NCBI GenBank assembly: GCA_001603905.1
Contig: LVAE01000074.1
Span: 1-53,272 of the forward strand
Length of the DNA: 53,272 nucleotides
Source of the DNA: Fibrobacterales bacterium Fibro_02
GTDB lineage: Bacteria > Fibrobacterota > Fibrobacteria > Fibrobacterales > Fibrobacteraceae
Direction of reading: 5' to 3'
Shown here: piece by piece, positions 8,705 through 17,732 of the stretch
How the letters are laid out: each line of letters starts with the position of its first letter
Position numbering within the stretch: position 1 is the stretch's first letter
The notes under the pieces: model-generated
The model's input: only the letters and a program-made list of their open reading frames with translations
Database searches by the model: none
Told to the model about the DNA's origin: nothing
Made by a program: the position numbers and the translations under genes

Positions 8705-10608
8705 CGGTCCTCCGTAAGGATGTTTTCTTCTATAAGGATTTGCCTTGCACGGTTTCGGATATCATCGGAAAGGGTCAGCGCCTTTTGGTGGTGCGGCTTG
8801 ATGCGGGCGTCGACAATCATCGGTGCGTCGCATCCCCAGTGCTTTTCGTGGGTGCGCTCATTGTAGCCGAATACATCCTTGGCAGGGTCCGAGCGCGTGA
8901 AGGTGAACCACAGGAAATCACGGAGGGTGTTTTGGGCGGCACCGCTTGGGAATGTGTCTGTTGCAGAATCGACCAGGGTAATCCACGGGTAGTTTTTGCG
9001 GAAAGGCCAGCGGCCGAGTGCTTCGTTGAGTTGGGCGATGAGGGCGTCGCGGCTAGATGCATCGTAGGCGGGCCCTTGCAGCATGATGACGCCTGGCATG
9101 GGGCTCGCCGCACCGGCGATTCCCACAGGTGAAAGTGCTTCGCAGAGGGCTTGGATGTCCTGCGGGTCGTGTCGCAGGTTTCTGCGTACAGGGCCCGCCG
9201 CGGCAATCGTGAGCTTGGAACCGTGATTGAGCCTGCCGCCGGTGTAGTCGAGCGTGTCGATGCTGGTGCAGGTTTCAAAATGCAGGTCGCGTGAAAAGTC
9301 GATGCGTTCCAGGATGTGCTTGAAGAATCCTTCCACGTCGCGCACGATAGCGGTTGGGGTGGCGGTCAGGGTGGTTTTTCCCTCGCTGTCGGCGAAATCT
9401 TCGGCGGCGGCAATCAGCAGGTACTTGGTGAGGCTCGCCTGGTTGAATCCTAGAATGGCATTTGCTGTTTTCAGCAGTTCAAGCGGCTCTCGTTCTTCGG
9501 GCTTAATGTATGGCTGGAAACGCTCGTGAGCCAGGGCGAGGCATAAGGGGTGTACTCCCGCTTCGTCGACGGCGTGAAGCGCCACGAGTCCAGGAATCGA
9601 GGCGGGAACCATCGGCTTGGTCACCTGGTGAATGAAATTGCCGAACAGGGTGTCTTCTTGCGGGGGGCGCCCGACAACCGTAAAGGGGTAAATCGCGTTC
9701 TTCTTGCAGAGAACTTTTTCCACCTTTAAGTAAGGGAAAAGATGCTTGTCCGAATAGTAGCCGATGTGGTCGCCGAAAGGTCCTTCCGGTTTCAAGTCGG
9801 ATTGGACTTCGCCGAGAATACAAAAGTCCGCGTCGCTGGAAACGAGGTAACCGTTGTAGATAAAGTAGCGGAATCGGTGTCCGCCGAGCATTCCCGCGAA
9901 AAGGAGCTCGCTCAAGTTTTCGGGCATGGGCATGACCGCGGCAACCGTATGGGCCGGGGGTCCTCCGATAAAGATGCTTACCTTGAGGGGGCGACCTTCT
10001 TCGATCGCTTCCTGGTGGTGCCTTGCGATGTCCCGCTTGATTTGGTAATGCAGGCCGCATTCGTCCGAAGCATAGTCGTTCCCGGAAATCTGGATGCGGT
10101 ACATTCCCAAGTTTGTGGTCATGACGCTTGCGTTTTCGGCAGGTCGCGTCGCCACTTGCGGCAGAGTAAGGAAGGCGCCTCCGTCATGGGGCCAACAGAC
10201 AATCTGCGGCAGGTCCGAAAGCTTGCACTCCTTGAAGTCCTTGATGCTTCCACTTTTTTGGGGGAGCGAATGGATACCCGTAAGGGCCGCCTGGCAAAGG
10301 GCTTTCGGCCGGGCGTGTTTAAAAAATTCGACAGGATTTGACTTGAAAAGAACCGCCGTCTGGGTTCCCGCTAGGGTGTTGCGGAACAGGAAGTCTAGCC
10401 TTTCCTGCGTACCGAAGATATTGCATGTGGCACGGAAGGGGGACCCTTTGACATGCTCGAAAAGGAGGGCGGGGCCATGGTTTTCGAAGGTCTGTCGGGC
10501 AATTTCGGCCATTTCCAGGAACGGGTCCACTTCTTGGTAGACACGCTTGAGCATGCCTGCTTTTTCCAAGTCGAGCAGTGCCTGTTCCAGGTCTTTGTAC
10601 ATGGACAA
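8701..10608 (-). CDS. UbiD-family prenylated-FMN decarboxylase
   Basis: UbiD enzymes remove carboxyl groups from aromatic or unsaturated acids using prenylated FMN. The 635-residue protein has the family signatures NLGMYRIQ (Arg171) and EGPFGDHIGYYS (Glu275, Asp280), which correspond to the catalytic Glu-Arg-Glu/Asp triad, plus GGPPAH and GRPPQEDT. It is longer than E. coli UbiD (about 497) and matches the long form common in the FCB group. A role in quinone synthesis is plausible; substrate not certain. It lies 2 nt after an SRPBCC gene and overlaps the peptidase gene by 4 nt. No ubiX homologue is in the window. Confidence 0.88.
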   Translation of the reverse strand: MSMYKDLEQALLDLEKAGMLKRVYQEVDPFLEMAEIARQTFENHGPALLFEHVKGSPFRATCNIFGTQERLDFLFRNTLAGTQTAVLFKSNPVEFFKHARPKALCQAALTGIHSLPQKSGSIKDFKECKLSDLPQIVCWPHDGGAFLTLPQVATRPAENASVMTTNLGMYRIQISGNDYASDECGLHYQIKRDIARHHQEAIEEGRPLKVSIFIGGPPAHTVAAVMPMPENLSELLFAGMLGGHRFRYFIYNGYLVSSDADFCILGEVQSDLKPEGPFGDHIGYYSDKHLFPYLKVEKVLCKKNAIYPFTVVGRPPQEDTLFGNFIHQVTKPMVPASIPGLVALHAVDEAGVHPLCLALAHERFQPYIKPEEREPLELLKTANAILGFNQASLTKYLLIAAAEDFADSEGKTTLTATPTAIVRDVEGFFKHILERIDFSRDLHFETCTSIDTLDYTGGRLNHGSKLTIAAAGPVRRNLRHDPQDIQALCEALSPVGIAGAASPMPGVIMLQGPAYDASSRDALIAQLNEALGRWPFRKNYPWITLVDSATDTFPSGAAQNTLRDFLWFTFTRSDPAKDVFGYNERTHEKHWGCDAPMIVDARIKPHHQKALTLSDDIRNRARQILIEENILTEDR

Positions 10609-10610
10609 CC

Positions 10611-11105
10611 TTATCCGGCGGTTGCGGATTGATGAATGGCGGAAAATCCTTGTGTTTGCTTCTTGCTTTCGATGGAAAGAAGCATGTCGCGCGTATCCTT
10701 GCGGCTAGCAACGGCGTAAACGATGGAGGCGCTTGCCATTACCTTGGCAAACGTTTCTTCCGGGAAATCGCTGAATCCCTGGAAGGAGAATTCATCGTAG
10801 CAACCGGTCAGGTTGCCTTCGTCTGTAAATTCGTGGCTGGCATTGAATCCGCGGAAAGGTCCTTGGTCAAGTCTTACCAGGATTTTTCCATTGTTGATGG
10901 AGCTGATCTTTCCTGTCCAGCTGATTTTCCTGAATCCGACAACGACCGTGTAACGGACGATTTCACCTGCTTCAAGAGCCTTGGGCAGCGTGTAATGGAT
11001 GACGGGATTCTTGTCGATAGTCACGTTCATGGGTGCGTATCGCATCGTCTCGAGCATGTTCGCTAGAGTGTATTCCTGCCATGAAGTCTGACTAAATTGA
11101 ACCAT
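10611..11105 (-). CDS. SRPBCC (START-like) ligand-binding protein
   Basis: The 164-residue protein fits the SRPBCC fold: a core with SWTGKISSINNGKILVRLDQ, then GPFRGFNASHEF, which resembles the conserved GPF..w.H.H.F motif of cell-division-inhibitor/cyclase-like members. These proteins bind small hydrophobic ligands in a helix-grip cavity. It is the first gene of the SRPBCC-UbiD-peptidase string, only 2 nt before UbiD, so it may bind or present the substrate or product of UbiD. The ATG at 11105 has no clear ribosome site; a TAAATTAT sequence lies just upstream. The function is inferred from fold and neighbours. Confidence 0.7.
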   Translation of the reverse strand: MVQFSQTSWQEYTLANMLETMRYAPMNVTIDKNPVIHYTLPKALEAGEIVRYTVVVGFRKISWTGKISSINNGKILVRLDQGPFRGFNASHEFTDEGNLTGCYDEFSFQGFSDFPEETFAKVMASASIVYAVASRKDTRDMLLSIESKKQTQGFSAIHQSATAG

Positions 11106-11268
11106 ATGCCGATAATTTAGAAAAAAAAGTATGGAATGGACAATAAAGCTGATTTTTTTGTGTTTTTTTGTTGAGGTATACTTCGAGTCGACCTCTAGGG
11201 GTGGTTGTGCTTTTCGGAACGAGAATTTCTAAATTTTAGACAAGTTTTGTAAAAAGAAGGAATCCTGT

Positions 11269-12243
11269 ATGGTGAAGTTCTTGTATATTCTGGTGAGTAA
11301 CGAGAAAGATATCTATTACGAACAAACTCTTGTTTCCGTATTGTCCCTTCGCCATTATAATCCCGATGCCTTCGTGACGCTTTTGGTCGATGACAAGACC
11401 GACAAAACCCTGGTCGGTTTCCGCGCTGGAATCAAGGACTTGGTAAACGAATATAAGGTGATCCCGTTTGACGATAAGATTGGGGGTCTAGCCCGCTCTC
11501 GTCTGCTAAAGACGAACATGAGAAACTTGCTCGAGGGGGACTTCCTTTATCTTGACGGTGATACCGCCTTCGTCGACAAGTTGGATGTCGTTGTCGATGA
11601 CACCTGCGATGTCGGCGGCATTCCTGATTTGCATTCCCATAAAAACGACCCCTATCATATCAAGCATAAGGGCGATAACAGGAATAAGCGCCTCCTTGGT
11701 TTTAAGCTTTCGCTTGCGGAGGTGTTTTTCAATGGCGGTGTTATCTTTGCTCGCGACACGGCCAAGGCCAAGGAATTCTTTGACAAATGGTATGAGCTGT
11801 ACCAGTATTGCAATACAAAGGGAGTCTTTACTGACCAGATTTCCCTTAATGAAACAAATCAGCTCCTTGGTTTCCCGCTGAAGGAACTGCCAGGAGAATG
11901 GAATTGCCAGGTTCGCGAGGCATATAACCATCTGCACCGAGTCAAGGACATTTACCCGATTCTCTGTACGGCAAAGATTGTTCATTTCTTCGGTTCGGGA
12001 ATCGATGGCAAAAGGGAACCGCATCCGCTCATGAGAAAGGATTTCTTTGTGCAAATCAAGGAAGAACAGAAGGTGAGCGAAGAAAAGCTCCAGATTATCT
12101 ATAACGCAAGGACTGCGTTTGTGGGGGCTCCGGAAACACTCAATGCTTCTGAAAAATTCCCGCTGTTCTTTATTTACCGCCAGTTCCCGCGCCTGTTTAA
12201 ACTTCTTTATGGCCTGAAAAACGGTTTCTCCCGGAAAAAATAG
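11269..12243 (+). CDS. GT8-like glycosyltransferase (paralogue 1)
   Basis: This 324-residue protein looks like a GT-A glycosyltransferase of the GT8/GT77 type. FLYLDGDTAF holds the DxD metal site (Asp96, Asp98), followed by FNGGVIFARD, typical of the FNSGV motif in this family, and a later EWNCQ region. A ribosome site AAGGA precedes the ATG. It starts a plus-strand string of glycan genes, with the next start directly after its stop. A paralogue lies at 14641; in my hand alignment 58 of the first 100 residues are identical without gaps. The sugar and acceptor are unknown. Confidence 0.85.
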   Translation: MVKFLYILVSNEKDIYYEQTLVSVLSLRHYNPDAFVTLLVDDKTDKTLVGFRAGIKDLVNEYKVIPFDDKIGGLARSRLLKTNMRNLLEGDFLYLDGDTAFVDKLDVVVDDTCDVGGIPDLHSHKNDPYHIKHKGDNRNKRLLGFKLSLAEVFFNGGVIFARDTAKAKEFFDKWYELYQYCNTKGVFTDQISLNETNQLLGFPLKELPGEWNCQVREAYNHLHRVKDIYPILCTAKIVHFFGSGIDGKREPHPLMRKDFFVQIKEEQKVSEEKLQIIYNARTAFVGAPETLNASEKFPLFFIYRQFPRLFKLLYGLKNGFSRKK

Positions 12244-13158
12244 ATGCCCAAGTTGTCTATTCTTTATCGGTCGAAATTTCGGGCGGCCGCATTTGTCGTA
12301 GAAGGTGTAAACTTGCAGGATGTGCAGGTGATTGCTCTTGAGCTGAAAAAGGATCGCCTGAGCTATGCCCTGTATGGGATCTTTCTTGCGTTGCACCTTT
12401 ATGGGCTGGCGTACTATTTCCGTTATACGGATAAAACCCGCGAAGCTTTAAGAAATTCTGCCGACAAGATTCTCTTCTGGGACTGTTGCTATTTTGAAGA
12501 ATACCGCATGCTGAACCGTATGCTAGGAACGGAAAAGGCCAGAAATGTCTTTTTCTGGAATCCGCTTTCCCGCTGGAGTAGTGACCGCAAGTACCTGAAA
12601 AAGCAACTGGATTATTTGAAGGCTCGTGGCTTTGCCTTTTTCACGTTTGATCCTGCCGATGCTGAAAAATATGCGATATCGCGGATTCGGAATGTGAACC
12701 GCAAGTTGCCCGTCCAGGAAGATGTCAAGTGGGACTTTTATTTTATAGGAGCCCCGAAGGATCGGCGTGCGTTTATAGAGAATCTGGAAAAGCGCTTGAA
12801 GGCGAAAGGTTTCACTACCAATTTCAAGCTTGTCGAAAGTAAGGCGGATTACGTATCGAATTACGACAATATAAAGCTGTCTGCGCAATCGAAATGCATT
12901 GTAGATGTGATGTCGCCGGAACAGCAGGGACTGACGCTCAGACCGTTCGACGCCTTGTTCCTCGAAAAGAAACTGATTACGAATTGTGCTTCTGTCAAAA
13001 AATTTGATTTTTACGACCCCGCGAATATCTACGTGATTGAAGGGGATGACTTAATCGGATTGGACGAATTCATGGCGACTCCCTATAAAAAATTGGATGA
13101 AACGCTTGTTTGTCGGTACGAAGTAAACCAATGGATTCGTGAAAATTTTTTAAATTAG
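12244..13158 (+). CDS. Putative polysaccharide-biosynthesis protein
   Basis: The 304-residue protein has no signal peptide and no clear membrane span. The C-terminal half includes DFYFIGAPKDRR, then a stretch ending VDVMSPEQQGLTLRPFDALF and a KKLITNC segment. This pattern resembles capsule/LPS proteins of GT-B type, where a late RxxE/D region binds the nucleotide sugar, but no catalytic motif is certain. The ATG follows the stop of the preceding glycosyltransferase with no gap, and the flippase gene starts 4 nt after its stop, so it belongs to the same glycan operon. Could be a divergent glycosyltransferase. Confidence 0.6.
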   Translation: MPKLSILYRSKFRAAAFVVEGVNLQDVQVIALELKKDRLSYALYGIFLALHLYGLAYYFRYTDKTREALRNSADKILFWDCCYFEEYRMLNRMLGTEKARNVFFWNPLSRWSSDRKYLKKQLDYLKARGFAFFTFDPADAEKYAISRIRNVNRKLPVQEDVKWDFYFIGAPKDRRAFIENLEKRLKAKGFTTNFKLVESKADYVSNYDNIKLSAQSKCIVDVMSPEQQGLTLRPFDALFLEKKLITNCASVKKFDFYDPANIYVIEGDDLIGLDEFMATPYKKLDETLVCRYEVNQWIRENFLN

Positions 13159-13162
13159 TATA

Positions 13163-14644
13163 ATGCCTTCTAGTTCTATTCAAAACGACCAGAAATTTCT
13201 CGTAAAAAGCACAATCTTTACCATTGTCGGCACGCTCCTCAAGGTTGCCGGCCCCGTGTTGATGATTGTTGTTGCACGTGTTTTTGGAAAGGAAATTTTT
13301 GGAACTTACGTCTCTACACAACTTTTTGTACTGACTTTGTGTCGCGTTGCCGTTCTGGGCCTTGACAAGGGCCTGCATCGCTATCTGCCTCAAAATAATG
13401 TCTGTGGTCGCCCCCTGCACGAGGGGTTGGTGGAATCGTTCTGGGTGGCGGTTTTTATTGCAAGCCTCTTCTCGGTGGTGCTCTGGGTTGGTGCCTTTTT
13501 TAATCTCCAGACGATTTCCTCGGGACTTGCGATGCTCTCGTCTGCCGAAATATCGCTGTATGCACTTTCGGTAATTCCTTATACCATGCTCAATATGTTC
13601 GCTGGAGCATCCGAAGGCAATCGCCATCCGCAGTACAAGATTTTTATCAACGATTTTGCCATTATGGCCCTGGCGCCATTTATTGCCGTCGTCCTCTACT
13701 TTGCGGGCTTCCAGGATAAGTTTGCTCTGCCCGTCGGTTTCTTTGCTGCCAATTTGATGGGTGTTATTATTTATTTTGTCTTGATCAATAAGCAATTCCC
13801 TCAAATCCAGTGGTTTATCAAGAAACGTGTTCCTCGGGAACTGCTCTCGTTCTCGCTGCCGCTTGGTTTTTCGGAAGCTGTGTCCACCTTCCTGCTTCGC
13901 GTGGACTTGTGGATGGTGCTTGCCTTATTGGGACCCGAAACGGCAGGTATTTATGCGGTCATGGTGACCATTTCGAATGGATTGAAAACTATCAGGCAAA
14001 GTTATAATCCCATCTTGCAACCTGTCGTGGCGGGTATGTCGGGAGAACGCCTAAAGACAGACTTGAAACCTGTCTTTAGCTACTGCGTCTCGATGGTTAC
14101 CTTGATCCAGCTGACCATCGGCTTTTTCATCGTACTGTTCCCCGAGCAGACCATGATGATTGCCGGTAAGTCTTTCGTGACGAAAGAAAATCCCGTGGCG
14201 ACCCTTGGCATTTTGATTACTGGAAACCTGATAAACGGTTTCTTTGGCTTGTCGGGCTCCATTATCAACGGGCTTGGAAAAAGCAAGTTTATGTTGCTGA
14301 TGAACATCTTTGCCCTGGCGATGGCTGTCGTGATGAACCGAATTTGCATTCCCATCTTCGGTATTGCGGGAGCGGCGTTATCTTCGATGTCGTATCAGAT
14401 TATGCAGTGCATCTGGATGAACCTGTATTTGAAAAAAATGGGATATTGGCCTTATCAGAGAAACCTTTGCGTGCAGGGCGTTTGGATTCTGTTGCTGGTT
14501 GCCGTTAATTATGTAATTAATTTTGTTTATTTCCCGTCGTTACTTGCAAAAAGTATCTTTTATGTTGTTGTCTTGATGGGGCTCCTTTTGACTTTTTGGA
14601 TGCAGGGGCTTATCGGGAAAAAAGAATCATGGAAGAAAAAATGA
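13163..14644 (+). CDS. Wzx-type oligosaccharide flippase (MATE/MOP superfamily)
   Basis: The 493-residue protein is almost entirely membrane helices (about 14 by eye). It begins with the typical FLVKSTIFTIVGTLLKVAGP helix and a GKEIFGTYV turn, as in polysaccharide-biosynthesis flippases that move lipid-linked oligosaccharides across the inner membrane. The helix GFSEAVSTFLLRVDLWMVLA in the middle is also typical. Its stop overlaps the next glycosyltransferase start (ATGA), so the genes are translationally coupled. The substrate should be the glycan made by the neighbouring enzymes. Confidence 0.88.
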   Translation: MPSSSIQNDQKFLVKSTIFTIVGTLLKVAGPVLMIVVARVFGKEIFGTYVSTQLFVLTLCRVAVLGLDKGLHRYLPQNNVCGRPLHEGLVESFWVAVFIASLFSVVLWVGAFFNLQTISSGLAMLSSAEISLYALSVIPYTMLNMFAGASEGNRHPQYKIFINDFAIMALAPFIAVVLYFAGFQDKFALPVGFFAANLMGVIIYFVLINKQFPQIQWFIKKRVPRELLSFSLPLGFSEAVSTFLLRVDLWMVLALLGPETAGIYAVMVTISNGLKTIRQSYNPILQPVVAGMSGERLKTDLKPVFSYCVSMVTLIQLTIGFFIVLFPEQTMMIAGKSFVTKENPVATLGILITGNLINGFFGLSGSIINGLGKSKFMLLMNIFALAMAVVMNRICIPIFGIAGAALSSMSYQIMQCIWMNLYLKKMGYWPYQRNLCVQGVWILLLVAVNYVINFVYFPSLLAKSIFYVVVLMGLLLTFWMQGLIGKKESWKKK

Positions 14645-15675
14645 CCAAATACCTTTTTGTTCTGACCAGTTCCCCGAAGGATTTTTTCTGCGAACAGACG
14701 CTGGTGGCAATCGCCTCGCTGCGTGTGCATAACCCTGGCGCGTTCGTGACGCTTTTGACCGACGACAAAACGGCGGAAACCTTGGTTGGCCCGCGCGCAG
14801 TTTTGAAGGACGCTGTGGATGAACTCAAGGTGTTGACTCTTGATGAAAAATTCACACCGATGTTGCGGTCGCGCTACCTGAAGACGGTGATGCGCAACGT
14901 GGTCGATGGAGACTTTCTGTATATGGATTCCGACATCGCGATTGTGGGAGACCTTTCGATTCCCGAAGAATGGAAGGGCGGCATTTACGCGGTGCTCGAT
15001 TTCCACACTAACCTTTCGAAGGCCATCAACCGCAAGAAGATCTTGAATAACGCGAAGATGATGGGCTTCTCGCCGATTCTGAACGACGAAATCTTTAACG
15101 GGGGCGTGATGTTTGCGGCAGACACTCCCGAAGCCCGCAAGTTCTTCGAAACCTGGCACGAACTTTGGCTCTATTGCGTGTCCAAGAATTTCCCCTACGA
15201 CATGGCGAGCCTCGCCGAGACGAACTTTAAGTTTAATTACATCACCAAGAAAATGCCTGGCGGCTGGAACTGCCAGCTGGCCTACGGTAACAGGTTCCTG
15301 CCGACGGCGAAGGTGTTGCATTTCTTCGGTTCGCGAATCATCGATACCCGCGGCCACAAGGTGCCTGCCAGCATGGACCTGTTCTTGCCGAAAATTTTGC
15401 GCAAGGACTTCTATACGAATCTTAAGAACATTCCGGTGAAGGTCAATGCCGACAAGAGCATTACCATCAACGAATACTATGACGACGTGATTGCCCATGC
15501 CAAGGAAGAATTCGAATTCCAGACCCGCAAGGTGGGTGCCGCAGGCGCCTACATTATCCGCAGCTACGCCTTCGCCAAGTCGCTTGCGTGGATTTACAAG
15601 AAGATGCCGTTCCTCGTGTTCCCGTTGAGAATTTTGGGAACGTTGCTGGGAAAGGATAAACGAGTCGTTCGCTAG
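14641..15675 (+). CDS. GT8-like glycosyltransferase (paralogue 2)
   Basis: This 344-residue GT-A enzyme has FLYMDSDIAI (DxD, Asp96 and Asp98), FNGGVMFAAD and GGWNCQ, aligning without gaps to the paralogue at 11269 over the first 100 residues. I chose the ATG at 14641, not the in-frame ATGs at 14596 or 14629, because it overlaps the flippase stop as ATGA, has GGAAG upstream, and matches the paralogue start. The paralogue has DGD where this has DSD, which may mark a different sugar donor. The tail holds a hydrophobic, basic stretch (WIYKKMPFLVFPLRI) that could touch the membrane. Confidence 0.85.
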   Translation: MTKYLFVLTSSPKDFFCEQTLVAIASLRVHNPGAFVTLLTDDKTAETLVGPRAVLKDAVDELKVLTLDEKFTPMLRSRYLKTVMRNVVDGDFLYMDSDIAIVGDLSIPEEWKGGIYAVLDFHTNLSKAINRKKILNNAKMMGFSPILNDEIFNGGVMFAADTPEARKFFETWHELWLYCVSKNFPYDMASLAETNFKFNYITKKMPGGWNCQLAYGNRFLPTAKVLHFFGSRIIDTRGHKVPASMDLFLPKILRKDFYTNLKNIPVKVNADKSITINEYYDDVIAHAKEEFEFQTRKVGAAGAYIIRSYAFAKSLAWIYKKMPFLVFPLRILGTLLGKDKRVVR

Positions 15676-15696
15676 TTTTATATTCAAGGAGTCTTT

Positions 15697-17694
15697 GTGC
15701 GTTTGCTGAAAAATCCTTATCTTGTTTTGGCGCTTGTCGCCCTGTTGGTGCAGAGCGTTCTGCTGGAATTATTCTACACCTTGCCCGACCCGCTCGGACT
15801 TTCGATGTCCGAAATGTTCGAAGGCAAAACCCTTTGGCAGATTTTCATGGCGTTTGGAGCCATCCTTGCCATGGCGGGCCTCTTTGGATTTGCCCGAGCG
15901 CCCCGCGGACTAGCTGTTTTCTATGCGCTGTATTTCTTCGTAGCGATTGTGGACTACGATGTATTTCGTTTTTCGCACCAGCGTCTTTCCTATTCGTTCT
16001 TGCGCACGTATTTCCATATTTCGAACATTACCGATGCCACCACGATTTCGACTCTGGGCGGTGATTTACTCGGAACGGTTCTTTGGTTGTCGATGGTCGG
16101 ACTCTGTTTTGCCGGGGGAATTGCCTTTGTTGTTGCGTACACGCTTCGTCTGCGTGCGCGCCGTCGTACGCAAGTCCTCGACAATAGCAAGGGTCCCTGG
16201 AAACCGGAATCCCGAAAAATCCCCTGGATGATGTTCGCGGTCGGTATGGCGTTGTCGCTGACGCCCCTGGTGCTGTTCCTTACGGGTGCCCGTGGGTGGA
16301 TTGAAATTCCGGTGACCCATACGAGGGTCGATATGCGTTTCACCCTGGGCAAGCATACGCTTACCGCTCCGATACTCCACATTGCGGCAGAGGAAACCTT
16401 TGAGTTCATTCATGACAATGCCAAAATCACCGATGAACTGGTTGGTGACCTGGATGCGTTTTTGTCAGAGGATTTTGTTGCAGGGCGCAAGAATGCCCTG
16501 GATTTCCCCATGTACCGTAGCGCTCCGACTCACGGATATAAGGCGAAAAAGCCGTACAATATCGTGTTCATCATGGGCGAGTCTCTCAAGGGCCGCGTCT
16601 TTAACAAGATGCTCGATGGGGACACGACCTTTGCACCCAACATATTTAAGCTGGCTAATGGCGGTTATTACGCCAAGGACTCTACAGGAAAAAGCCTCGG
16701 TGGGGGACTCTGGTTCAAGAACGCCTTTAGCGGCGGGTACCCTACGGTGCGAGGCACGATGGCGACCTATATGGGATTCCCCTCGCATCCGAATCGTGAT
16801 GTCCCCAGCTTTTATGCGGCGAACAAGTTCAAGGGTTGGCCTGAATACCTAACGAATTATCAGAAGAAATACATGACGGTGTCGAACCCGATTTTCGACC
16901 ATACGTTGCCTTTTATTGAAAAGTTCTTTGGCAAGAACTGGTTCCTGCCTGGAGAGGAGACTGTTCTAGGCACTATTGACAGTATGGGGGTTGATCGGGT
17001 GCTGGAATTGCTGAAAAGCCAGCCGACGGATAACCCGTGGCTTCTTGTCTTCAATACAATTTCTTCCCATATTCCTTTCCATAACTATCCGGAGGGCTTT
17101 GCGGACAAGCCCGATGACGCCATGGTGCGTTATCGTAATGCGGTTCGCTATACCGATAAGCAGTTGGGCCGTTTCTTTGATGCCCTTTCGGCTCGTCCTG
17201 ATTTTGAAAATACGGTGGTGTTTATCCTGGGTGACCATGACACGCCCGTTGATTCGGTGGATTACCTGGTACCGCAACCGCTAGGCCTTTCGGCTTCCCA
17301 GATTTTTATCGGAATTTTCTCGGCGGATTCGGCTCTCTTTAACGGGCTTACGGTGCGTGAAGATGTGGCCTCGCAACTGGATTTGGGACCCACGATTTTT
17401 GACCTTGCGCAGGTACGCGAACCGAACCATTTTTGGGGGTATGACTTGCTGACTCAGGAACGCCCCGCAGGACAGCCTTCGGTATTCTTCTCCCAGAACT
17501 CCTACTACTTGGGATTCCGGGACCACGTGCTTGTCGGTGGCCTCGAAAACGAGGATGTTTACCGAGCCGTATCTGGTGGCGAAAGCCCTTATGCGATCAC
17601 GACCGATGCCACCGACCTTGATTGGAAAAAGAAGGCCGTAGGGGCGGCAAAGGCCGTACGTTCCGTCCTCCGCAACGATATTATGATGCCGTAG
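15697..17694 (+). CDS. LTA-synthase-type phosphotransferase, first copy
   Basis: The 665-residue protein has about five N-terminal membrane helices and a large extracytoplasmic alkaline-phosphatase-superfamily domain. Visible metal and nucleophile sites are VFIMGES, SGGYPTVRGT (the candidate nucleophile Thr) and ILGDHD. LTA synthases move glycerol-phosphate from phosphatidylglycerol; relatives in Gram-negatives modify periplasmic or outer-membrane glycans. GTG start with AAGGAG six bases upstream. It closes the glycan string, 21 nt after the glycosyltransferase. A second, distinct copy lies at 22355. The donor group (phosphoglycerol or phosphoethanolamine) cannot be told. Confidence 0.85.
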   Translation: MRLLKNPYLVLALVALLVQSVLLELFYTLPDPLGLSMSEMFEGKTLWQIFMAFGAILAMAGLFGFARAPRGLAVFYALYFFVAIVDYDVFRFSHQRLSYSFLRTYFHISNITDATTISTLGGDLLGTVLWLSMVGLCFAGGIAFVVAYTLRLRARRRTQVLDNSKGPWKPESRKIPWMMFAVGMALSLTPLVLFLTGARGWIEIPVTHTRVDMRFTLGKHTLTAPILHIAAEETFEFIHDNAKITDELVGDLDAFLSEDFVAGRKNALDFPMYRSAPTHGYKAKKPYNIVFIMGESLKGRVFNKMLDGDTTFAPNIFKLANGGYYAKDSTGKSLGGGLWFKNAFSGGYPTVRGTMATYMGFPSHPNRDVPSFYAANKFKGWPEYLTNYQKKYMTVSNPIFDHTLPFIEKFFGKNWFLPGEETVLGTIDSMGVDRVLELLKSQPTDNPWLLVFNTISSHIPFHNYPEGFADKPDDAMVRYRNAVRYTDKQLGRFFDALSARPDFENTVVFILGDHDTPVDSVDYLVPQPLGLSASQIFIGIFSADSALFNGLTVREDVASQLDLGPTIFDLAQVREPNHFWGYDLLTQERPAGQPSVFFSQNSYYLGFRDHVLVGGLENEDVYRAVSGGESPYAITTDATDLDWKKKAVGAAKAVRSVLRNDIMMP

Positions 17695-17732
17695 AGTGGC
17701 GGCCTTGGGCGTTGATTTTCGTCCTTCGGAAA

